A stretch of DNA of 64,000 nucleotides, from positions 377,482 through 441,481 of the forward strand of contig BPJM01000001.1 in the NCBI GenBank assembly GCA_026004615.1. The letters are read 5' to 3'. The stretch is from Planctomycetota bacterium. GTDB taxonomy: Bacteria > Planctomycetota > J058 > J103. The position numbers and the translations under genes are program-made. Shown in pieces: positions 55,835 to 64,000 of the stretch (within the stretch, counting starts at the first letter, position 1; every line of letters starts with the position of its first letter). The notes beneath the pieces were generated by a model that did not search any database, was not told the origin of the DNA, and was given only the letters and a program-made list of their open reading frames with translations.

Positions 55835-56868
55835 CACGACCTCCTGCTGGGGCCTCCCTCACTTGCCGCTGGCCGGCTGACCTGATGCTTGGCCGTCGGC
55901 GGTACAGCACCCGCAGCCGCCCCATCCCGCGCGTGCCCATGCCGCCGAGGCCGAGATGCTCCAGGTAAGGATGCGCGGTCTTGACGACCTCGAAAACGGT
56001 CGTCGGGTCGGTGATGGCTTGGCCATTGATCTGGGCGCTGACCTGCTGTCCAGCCAGGCTTGAAATGCTGCGGGTTTTTGCAAACCACATCCCACACCAG
56101 CACCGTGGCGCGCGGCAGCGCCTCGTAACTGAACAGCGCGCCTTCTTCGGCCGCCCCGGTTTCGGGATCGATCGACACCGAGGTCCGCACTTCCAGGTTG
56201 CTGTTGACGATGTGCCGGAAGAGCTTGTCGGACACGATGAGTACACGCTGCGTGATGTACTGGGGAATGCCATTGTTCAGACCTCGGCCATTGACTGCCA
56301 TCCGGGAGGCGTGTTTTTTCGCTCCAGCAAGAGCCAGCCCAGGTTCAAGGGCTGAGTTGCACCGCCCTCTTGATAGACGGCGTTATCCAGCGAGCCGTTG
56401 ATCTCGTGGCCAATCCTTCGCAGCGCATCCGGGCAGGTGACCCACATCGGCCCCTCCCGGGTGGCCACCGGGAACAGCAACACGTGCGCATCGCCGAACG
56501 CGGCCAAGCCGGCAAATCCGCCCCCGACTCCCCGTCGCGAAACCGAAGGCAATGCAAATTGGGCAATCGGGTCGCCCGCAGTGACCGCCTTGCCCCGTTT
56601 TGTCGGGTTGGCCCTGCCCGGCGCAGTCGGGGTAATAAGGCTTCGGCTTGCCGTTCACCTGGCGGCTGGGATTTTTCTCCTGCTGGTCCATCGCTGCGTA
56701 CGCCCGGCATACCCCGGCCAGACTCGAGCCGGGAATTTTCGGCACTCGCGTCACGGGGTCGCGCACAATGGACAGATCCACCCGGCCGAGCCGGGCGCCG
56801 CCGGTTCCCACGTGGATGGGGTCGATCGCCATCCCGACCACGGTGAACTTCTTGTAACTCTTGCTCAT
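55834..56868 (-). CDS. cmr4: Type III-B RAMP protein Cmr4-like (backbone/RNase subunit), frame disrupted
   Basis: About 345 residues. The N-terminus has MAIDPIHVGTGGARLGRVDL, SIVRDPVTRVPKIPGSSLAG and GVCRAYAA, the classic Cmr4 signature. The Asp in GRVDL lies where the family's RNA-cleaving Asp is found. An insertion carries a Cys/His cluster, CAGQ...HCGRPDCPICIAFGF, probably binding zinc. Later parts in other frames read LNNGIPQYITQRVLIVSDK, VSIDPETGAAEEGALFSYE and EHLGLGGMGTRGMGRLRVL, the terminal glycine-rich motif. Frame changes occur near 56530, 56290 and 56060. Its ATG overlaps the TGA of the Csx11 gene. In known complexes several Cmr4 copies form the filament and cut target RNA every six nucleotides. 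Confidence 0.82.
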
Positions 56869-59800
56869 GTTCGTGCTCCTTCCAGACCTTCTTTGAGCCA
56901 GGTGAGGTGCCACTGGAGGGCCAACTCCAGGGTTCCGCGCCTCGCCGCCTCCACGAGCGTCTCGAGGGCCGCGCCTGAGATGCGGAGGCGGTCTCGGAGA
57001 ATCGCCCGGGTGAGATCGAGCCATTGGGACTCCGCGCCGGGTAGCCAGCGCCCGTCAAGATCGCGCCAGGCACGCGAGCGTTCTTCGATTTCCGACCAAG
57101 CCCCGCGGAGTGCGGTGAGACTCGGCGCGTGGCGCACGAGCAGCTCCCATACGGCCTGCATTCGGTCGAAATCCCCGAGCGGGCGGACATCCGGCGGCTC
57201 GAACCGCCGAGCAGTCGTGTCCAAAAACACAGCCGCCATGCGACTCGGGTGAACGACTACGCCGTCGCCCGGGCGAAGATCCGCCATATGGCGGTAGACC
57301 TGCCCTTTGGATGTTGGAAATCCCGGGGCCAGCGCAGTACCCGGTCCTCTACCCGCACATAGGGGTAGAACACGTCCTCGCGGCCGTCGGGAAGCCGGGT
57401 CGGAACCAGGACCAACTCCTGGCCCCTTGCGTGCTCCAGAGACAGGGCAGTGACGCCCTCTCGAGTTCGGCATTCCACCACTCGCCAGGTTTCCGGCTCG
57501 TCTCGGCTCAATGCGTCTTCGAGGTTGCGCGCTGCCTCGATCACGGCCTGGAAGGGCGTGAGGCGCGGGAACGCCACGACGCCGATGCGCAGGGGCATGC
57601 GGTCCCACACCCGTGCGAACTCTTCGCGCCACTTGGCGACCGCCGCCTCGATGCACGCCGTCGCGCGGTCCAGAGGCACGAGCACCCGGAAGCGCTGGGA
57701 CTGCGGTCCAGGGGAATTACCGGCGCATAGCTGCCGATTCCGTCGGGAGTGGAGACTGACTTCACCTTCAGCTCCACTTCCCTCTGGTCGTCCCCCTTCA
57801 GGAGAATGGGTGACTGCTGCGAATCGCGAACCAGCGCATCGCCAGTCTCGTGAGGCTCCAAGCAGCGCGCCAGGTTGCAGATCGTAACGAACGCTTTCTG
57901 TCTTCCAGGTACACGACCTCGAACGGCGCACCGCGCCAATGCCCGAGGTACGTCTCGCGGTCCTGGTCGCGGATCCGCTGTTTGGCTCGGCTCGAGCAAG
58001 AGACGCCTCGTGCGCCAGCGGTTCTCGTGACGGAGGCAATCTCCCGGAAACGTACCAGCAGCTCGTCGAAAAACGCTTCGCCGTGCGCCAGAAACGATGA
58101 CACCCGACCCGGCGAGGGAAGCTTGCGGAAAGCTGGTGCGCCACGCCACTTGGCTCGGCTCTCGTCATCGAGCTGGTTCCACCCGGGGGCATGGGCGCGG
58201 TCTTCGACGATTTTCGCGAAAAAGCTAGGCCAATCCCTTTCGTGCGAATACCCTCTTGAAGTCGAAAGAACCGGGTCGTTGGGTTGAAAGTCCGAGTTTC
58301 AACGGATGTAACCCTGCACGGTGTCGAACGAGCCTGGCTGGGTCTACGGGGTTGTCTTTGGTTCCTAAGCACGGGATTGAATCGCCGCCATTCCGCCATG
58401 CACTGCGCCCGCAGCGAATCGACTGCGTGTACCGTCGAGCCACGGCTCCAGGTCGAAGCTGAGGCTGAGCAGGGCCACGCGGTCGTTGGCGTCGGCCACT
58501 TCGGAGATCCAGATCGTGTCCCCTTCACCGGCAAGCCACGCATCGAGGCGCCCCCGCCGGCGCTCGCGACAGACCGCTGCAGGGATAGCTTTTGCGAGCG
58601 TTCTCGGTCTTGGCGCTGGCCGGTGGCTCGTTGAGACGCGACGAGGCAGACCGGGCAGACATGGCGCGCTCCGTAAGCCTGCGCGTGCCGCTGCCTTCAC
58701 CGCCATTCCGGTGGACCGGAACGGCCAAGCAGTCTCGCACCTTCCGGAGCTCCCCGACCATGGGCACGAAGGAGCGGGTGGACTTTTCGGAGAGCTTGCA
58801 CAGCGGAGGAGTCTCGAGCTTCGGCGTCCTGCGCAAGCCGGTCAACTTCCTGCTGAATCGCCTCGTGAAGCGTTTTGGCTTGCTGATCGTCGAGGCCACC
58901 CTTGCCATCTGCCCGCTCGCCCGGGGAAGGTGAAGGCCAGCGTTTCGTCGTCGCGATAGACCAGGGACCCCACCGCCAGGTCAACTTCGATGAGCCTGCG
59001 AACTTGCTCGAAGAAGCGCTCGATGTCGCGCTGCGCCGCCCGCCCAGTCGCCGATCTTCACAGCGCGGGATTCGTAGTGGCGGGTGCCGAGACCGATCGT
59101 GAGCACCCGCCATCGCGTTTGCTGCTTGAGCTGGTTGTCCCACGTAAATGCATCCCCGGCGAGCACCGCGCCGGCCACGGCGGACTTGAACAGCGCCGCC
59201 GCCACGTAAGACTGGTCCCACAGCGTCACGTCGTTGTTCGGTAGGCGCGTTTCGGCCAGGGTGGACAGAAACGCCTGCCGCACCCAGCCCCGGGGGCCGA
59301 TCGCGCCCTCGCGCCACTGCCACCAGGCGTGCGGTCGTCGGCATGTGGTGGATGAGCCAAGCGCTGCCAGTTCATCGAGAAGCTTCTCGATTCGTCGAGC
59401 AGCTCCCGCCAGCCACCCGGCTGCAGAAGCGGCGGCGGATCGTTCAACAGGTTGCGCACCGGGTGGCCGAACGGCGAGGCCAGCCACATGTGCGTGGCGT
59501 CCTGGTTCAGATATTCCGACGTGTGCTCGTCGGGAGACGACTGCTTCTCGATCCCCGAGGCCATGCCGTGGGCCGCTTGCAACAGGCCGAGAATGCCGCC
59601 ATCGCGACCGCGATGCTTGTGATAAAGTCCGTCAGTGTACCCGGCCAATGCGACGTCAGGCCGGCGCTTCGCGCCCATGCCAGCTTCTGATCCCATGGGA
59701 ACGGCGGACTGACGCTGTTCAGCCACTCGCGGTCGTCGTAGCGCACTCCTGCCCGCCGTGCTGCGCAAAAAGTCCGGGTGGGCCTTGCCCGTCATGTGCA

Positions 59801-59880
59801 GCCAGCCGATGGCCTCGCAGGCCAGAAGCAGCGGGCCGGTGGTCGCGGAGGGTCTCGAGCATCTGCGCGCCGTTGCTCAT
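56865..59880 (-). CDS. csx11: Cas10-like large subunit, Csx11 family, frame disrupted
   Basis: About 1000 residues in several frames. The N-terminus has LLLACEAIGWLHMTGKAHP, the place where HD-type Cas10 proteins carry H-D. Then come GGILGLLQAAHGMASG, ETRLPNNDVTLWDQSYVAAA, TRHYESRAVKIGDWAG and the palm segment LAVGSLVYRDDETLAFTFP, aligned with the GGDD loop. A zinc-knuckle region follows (CPVC, then AVCRERRRGRLDAWL), then TIWISEVADANDRVALLSLS and FDLEPWLDG. The C-terminus has GQVYRHMADLRPGDGVVV and FLDTTARRFEPPDVRPLGDF. These are features of Csx11-type large subunits of type III-B systems. The start ATG 59880 overlaps the RAMP TGA, and the stop overlaps the Cmr4-like ATG. At least five frame changes are needed. 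Confidence 0.75.
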
Positions 59881-60911
59881 GATGCGCCTCCAGAGTTCGG
59901 CAGGAGCTGCTTCAGCAGATCTCTCGCGGCTGTCCGCCTCGATGGGCTGCCTGTCTGGCGCGTCCTTTTTCCAGGCTCGCCACTTCGTGATCTCCGCCGT
60001 GCCCCAGCCGACCGTGCGTTTGGCGGAGATGCCGTACTGCGTCAGCAAGTCCTTGATGGCCTGCAGGAGGCTTGGCAGCCAGTCAGCCAACTGCATCGTG
60101 CCTCTCATCCCGGGCCACGGCGCATAGAGGAGGCGGAGGGCCCCTTGCCGCCCTCTCGCAGTGCTCGGTCTCTTGGGCCGCCGCCGGGCACCACCTCGTA
60201 GTAAATCGGGTGCGTGCCGGCCCGGCGCTCCGGTCGTGCGGGTTGATCACCTCGAAGCCGATCTTGTCGAACCAGGTGGGGTAGAAGACCAGGGCGCCCT
60301 GATGAAATTCTTCTCTTCGCCTTTCTCGTTTCCGAAGAGGTGCAGGATCCAGTCGGGATCGTTCCAATCCTCGAAGCGCTTGCCCTGCTCGAGGTGCTCC
60401 CGCAGCCCGGCCTGCATCCGGCAGGCCCAGCGCAACATCCCCTTCCAGACTCGCCGCCGCCATGAACGGCACGCCGAAGACGCGGTCCTTGCGCACCGGG
60501 TTGTCGAGCACGTGAAACAGCCGGTCGTCCTTGGAATACCAGGGCGTGAGCAGCTCGAATTCGACCTCGATGGCGAGCCAAGAGCGGTGGAGCAACTCGG
60601 GCGGCCAGGGGTCGAGGCGAAGACCTTGCGGCAGCGCGAGTGGTCGCTGCACGGTGCGCTCCATGTAGCAACGCCGCGCGTTATTCTTGGCGCGCTCGTG
60701 CTCCCGTTTCTTCTGTTCGAGCTGCTTCTTCCTATTCTTGTCCGCTTTATGTGTCAGTCGTGCCTCGCACTCGGCAGCCCGGAGCGCGTTGAGCCAAAAG
60801 CCACGTTGTGCACCCGTCCACGAAGCCCGACGCGAGATCATGCGCCTGGACACAGTCCTTGCTCGGGCATGCCTGCTCCGCGGCAAGTTTGGAAAAGTAA
60901 TCGAAGTTCAT
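59877..60911 (-). CDS. Type III RAMP protein, Cmr6-like, frame disrupted
   Basis: About 345 residues. It starts [20 protein letters not shown] at ATG 60911, overlapping the Cmr1 stop (TGATG). A Lys/Arg-rich helical stretch (KADKNRKKQLEQKKREHERA) precedes the RAMP core: WLAIEVEFELLTPWYSKDDR, VLDNPVRKDRVFGVPFM, FHQGALVFYPTWFDKIGFEV and the glycine-rich segment QYGISAKRTVGWGTAEITKW. It ends RDLLKQLLPNSGGAS. Frame changes are needed near 60800, 60440, 60190, 60100 and 59930. The C-terminal G-rich motif and gene order (cmr1-here-cas10-cmr4-cmr5-RAMP) suggest the Cmr6 role. The family is clear; the subtype is inferred. Confidence 0.68.
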
Positions 60912-61611
60912 CACCCACCCCCGCCCGCATTGCTGCGAAGATGCGCCAGAAGGGCCTCCGGACTCCGATGCTCCTCAGGCAGCGCCTCCAGCTTGTTGGC
61001 GGCGGCCCACTCGAAGCCTTTGTGGTTCGGTTGGCGCCAGCGACTGTGGTGCAAATGGCTTGAGATTTCCTGCCATGTCGAGCTGGCAAGGTCACTCGGG
61101 CTACTCTCGACGCAAACCTGCCCCGATCCGTTACCGGGCCGTCTCCCGATTCCGTCATTCCTCTTCCGAATCTTTGTCTTGCCGCCGAGCGCCCCGTACT
61201 TGGCGATGAGCCGCAGCGTCAGGTCGAGAAGAGCCCATTCCTCAGGGCGAACGGACCGAAGCGGCGTAAAGCGCAACTTGAAGGTTTCGCCCTTCTTGAT
61301 CTGCGCGGCTTTGACCTGGCCGTTTTCGTCCAGAACCTCCAAGCGGAACTTCCTCGCCCACCCGGTGCAGCCGAACAGCTCGCAGACCACGCAGTGATGG
61401 CCCGCTCGATGGGTTTCTTTCGATGGTCCGGGCAGCGGTTGCCGTCGCGGGTCGGGTCGCACGCCGAGCCGCCGAGGCCGCGGACCAGCACCTCGAACCA
61501 CCATCGGATGGAGCCGAGCAGGCCGGTGGTGATCGTCCGGTCGGGCTTGCCCTGGGCGTCGCCGGTCCAGATGTCCGTCAGGGCCTCGAGTGTGTACTCC
61601 CTAGCCGACAT
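60911..61611 (-). CDS. cmr1: Type III-B RAMP protein Cmr1, frame disrupted
   Basis: About 233 residues. The N-terminus [17 protein letters not shown] and the segment [20 protein letters not shown] are diagnostic of Cmr1, which holds the 3' region of the crRNA-target duplex. A Cys-containing part follows ([20 protein letters not shown]), then [19 protein letters not shown] and [18 protein letters not shown], the glycine-rich loop. One frame change is needed near 61400. ATG 61611 lies inside the last codons of the methylase gene (11-bp overlap), and its TGA overlaps the next RAMP start. The overlap physically ties the CRISPR module to the methylase operon. Confidence 0.85.
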
Positions 61612-64000
61612 TGCGGGTGTCCTCTAGCAGGCTTCGTCTCCATGGCCTCTTTGCACGCGCCGCCTCCACCATGGCGTCGTAGATCTCGAGAATTACATCC
61701 TTGGCGCGGTAGGTACCGAAGCGTTCTTCGTCCTTGCGGCGGACGATGGGGAACTGGTCGAGGATGTAGGCCACGGCGTCGCGGGGCGTGGGGAAGAGGG
61801 ACTTGAGTTCCGGTGTCGCTTCCTGCTCCCATTCCTCCGGCGTGCCGAGGTAGAGGATGAAAAAGGCCGCGTCCAGCTCGCAGCGGATCTGGAAGCGCCG
61901 CTCAGGGTTGTACCGGAAGGGGGGACGTTCGAAGCCGAGGTCGCGGGCGAAGGGTTCGAGGTCCCAAGTGGTGTAAGTGAGCTCGAGGACGCGGGGGCGG
62001 AGCCAATCGGCAATTGTCTCGCGGGGCGACCAGGGGCAGGGCCGGTCGAAGGCCGAGGGGGGAGGACGGGAGCTGTTTCATCGAAGATACGAAGATTGGT
62101 GTCCCCCGACCTTCTGTCGCGCGCAGTAGTCGAAGGCTAAAGCGAAGAGCTGGCTAGCAAGAAGCACGAGCGCGTCTGGCAGGTCGGAGCGATCAGCAGG
62201 TACTTGTACCCCACCCCCACCCTCGGTATCACGGCGGCGATGACGGTGCGCTCGTCGGTCGACCTTGCGATGTCCCGCCACCCCAGGAGCCAGCCTCGGT
62301 CCCAGCCCTTGGCCCGCAGGCGGGCTTCCACCTCCTCGGCGGGGACCCAGTAGCGCGGGAGCACCTGGTAGTGGGGTCGGCCAGGCGCTCGAGCGGCACC
62401 TCGGGCAGTTGCGTGCTGGCCGAGCCCTCCGGCTGGTCGCGGTAGTCGCCGAAGCGGTGGTCGAACTGGTGGATCATCTTGGCCTCGTAGAGCGGGAGGT
62501 AGCGCTCCTCGCCCCGGGCGAAGACGTTGCCTTCGAGCCGGAAGCCCTCGCGCTCCAGCTCCTCCCGCGTGCGGAAGAGGCCCGAGTCGTTGGCCATGTG
62601 GAACATCGCAAGAAACTCGACGCCCCACGGGTTGCCCGCCTCGCCCTTGCCCTCATCCAGCAGCACCGGCACCCGGCGGTAAATGTGCTTGGTCAGCTCG
62701 GCGTCGCGGCGGCTGCGGAAGATGGGGGCGGTGCGGGTGTTGGGGTTGAGCAGGCGGAAGTCTTCCGGCGTCAGGGTGAACCGGCGCTCGGGATCGGACA
62801 GGTCCCCCGCCTCGTGGCAGAAGAAGGCGAACTCGGCCGCCTGCTCGCCGCTCCCCGCTCGCCGCTCGCCATCGTCTGACCTGCGCAGGGTGAGGAGGCA
62901 AAACTTGTAGCTGCGGTGCACTTCCGGAAAGATTCCTTTACGGTTCTCGAAATCGAAAAGGCTCACCAGCTCACCCCGCTCGACGAGGTCGGCGAAGAAG
63001 AACTTGTTCGTGTCGTCGGTGGCGATGCCGGTGGGCACGATGACCCCCGCGCGCCCGCCGCGGGCGCAGAAGCCGCCGCATGCGCTCGGCAAAGACCGAA
63101 TAGGTGTTGATGTCGCCGCGACCGGTGAGCGGATAACCGCCCGAGCTGCGCAAGAAGCGGCTCGTGCTCTCGGCGGCATGAAGCGCTTCGCGGTACGCCG
63201 TCCACAACGCCGGATTTTCTTCCTGCAGGCTCGCGATGAGCCGCTTGCGCTGAGCGGCCGTCGGGGCATGAGCGAGCCGCGGATCGCGCGCGGCGAAGAA
63301 CTCCTGTTCCTGCAGCTTGATGCGCTCCCACGGCGGATTGCCCAGCACCACGTCGAAGCCGCCGTCAGCGAAGACTTCGGGAAACTCGAGCGGCCAGTGG
63401 AAGAAGCGGTGTGCCACGGCAAGCGCCTCGGCTTGCGCCACGGCCTGAGGGTGCGTCCGTCCCGCCAGATGGTCCACCAGAACCTGGGTGGTGATGGCCT
63501 GCGGCTGGAAGGATGGTCCATTGCGCATCGGTTGGAAGAAGGCCGCCGTCCAAAGGTTGCAAGCCTCGGCGAGCCTTAGGCGCTCAGGCTCGCCGCGGTG
63601 GCGCTCGTAGAGTGCCTTCTTGCGCCGGACCTCGGCCGGGGAATCGTCCGAAATCGCGGCGAGGGTTCTGTCTTGCTCTGCCAGGGTGGGCAGAACCTCC
63701 TCTGGATGAAACGGGAGCCGAAGCTGGCCTCGCTCCAAGTCGCGGCGTTCGGCCCGATTGCGCCTCTTCAGGAGATTCGCCGCGGCCTTGTCGTCACCCG
63801 TGGCCGGGGTGAACGCCTCGTCGGGAATGCCCTTTTCCAACACGCCGAGATCGAAGACCCCCACGAGCGAATCGCCGCAGCGGATGCGATGGTCCAGGAA
63901 GGTGAGCGGTTTGCCTTCGCAGTGGGCCTCGAGCCAGAGCGCCACCCGGCAGAGTTCCACCGCCAGCGGATTTTTGTCCACGCCGTAGATGCAGTGCGCG
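61601..64000 (-). CDS. Large Eco57I-like adenine DNA methylase, partial and frame disrupted
   Basis: The gene enters from beyond the right edge, and about 800 C-terminal residues are visible. Motifs in order: [34 protein letters not shown], the N6-adenine catalytic motif [19 protein letters not shown] (NPPW), [20 protein letters not shown], then the target-recognition-like part with [20 protein letters not shown] and [11 protein letters not shown]. The C-terminus reads [37 protein letters not shown] and ends LLEDTRNVG. Frame changes occur near 63070, 62370, 62160, 62090 and 61990. This is the style of single-chain type IIG or defence-associated methylases; a nuclease domain, if any, lies outside the window. 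Its stop overlaps cmr1. Confidence 0.82.

Noticed and set aside
58283..58303. GTTGAAA-N7-TTTCAAC inverted repeat resembling part of a CRISPR repeat
   Set aside because: It occurs once, lies inside the csx11 coding region and has no spaced copies, so it is not an array.
59719..60108. Apparent in-frame fusion of the Cmr6-like RAMP to the Csx11 N-terminus
   Set aside because: In the next frame the RAMP ends naturally (LLKQLLPNSGGAS, then TGA) and overlaps the Csx11 ATG as ATGA, like the other junctions. The continuity is an indel artefact.
48143..64000. Calling the region a DISARM or BREX system
   Set aside because: A methylase and DUF1998 are present, but no separate DrmA/DrmB pair, PLD-type DrmC, PglZ or BrxC is visible. 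The helicase and DUF1998 are in one chain with a nuclease-like tail.

Overview
The window is chromosomal DNA of a very G+C-rich bacterium, most likely a pseudomonadote and probably a gammaproteobacterium. Pointers are a periplasmic and outer-membrane carbohydrate system with a beta-barrel porin, Sec lipoproteins, a KefB-type antiporter, Lon, a proteobacterial-style citrate synthase and sigma70-like promoters. A thermophilic or halotolerant lifestyle would fit the archease/RtcB, three cation antiporters, small heat-shock protein and type III-B CRISPR genes, but that is inference. No rRNA, tRNA or CRISPR array was seen.

Layout. 0-6 kb: a partial gene, an Sfp/EntD-type phosphopantetheinyl transferase, two related membrane FHA proteins, a sugar-lactone oxidase-like flavoprotein and an MFS transporter, several of them broken by frameshifts. 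6-16.2 kb: an alpha-glucan locus with an outer-membrane porin, a GH15 glucoamylase-like lipoprotein, a divergent GH13 amylase lipoprotein and a MalK / (binding protein-MalF fusion) / MalG ABC importer. 16.2-24.8 kb: KefB-like antiporter, HPF-cold-shock fusion, archease, RtcB, Hsp20, Lon, rhomboid protease. These are ribosome hibernation, RNA repair and proteostasis genes. 25-33.8 kb: a 111-bp tandem repeat, an ion transporter, a tandem universal stress protein, PolX, Cu/Zn superoxide dismutase, a DJ-1/PfpI protein, nicotinate phosphoribosyltransferase and citrate synthase. 33.9-47.8 kb: a GT-C/GT2 fusion glycosyltransferase, a Na+/H+ exchanger with a cyclic-nucleotide-binding domain, an ABC-2 exporter, a cellulose-synthase-like transferase, a DUF3179 protein, an AhpD-like protein and a GH57 glycoside hydrolase.

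48.1-64 kb is an accessory defence region, all on the minus strand and visibly less G+C-saturated. Read in the direction of transcription it holds: a large Eco57I-like adenine methylase (cut by the window end), a six-gene type III-B-like effector (Cmr1, a Cmr6-like RAMP, a Csx11-type Cas10 homologue, Cmr4, a Cmr5-like small subunit, a third RAMP in the Cmr3 position), a very large YprA-like helicase with DUF1998 and a C-terminal nuclease-like domain, and the C-terminal remnant of a DUF499 ATPase. The stop of each gene overlaps the start of the next from the methylase through the last RAMP, and the helicase follows after about 20 nt. The region therefore looks like one composite operon in which an RNA-guided module sits inside a methylase-helicase system. 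No cas1, cas2, cas6, CARF effector or array is visible.

Frameshifts are unevenly spread: several in 1-5.5 kb, none seen from 6 to 33 kb, one in citrate synthase, then one every few hundred bases after 48 kb. Conserved motifs continue across frames and the ATGA-type junctions are intact, so most are probably sequence errors rather than decay. For such genes the coordinates span the whole recognisable gene.
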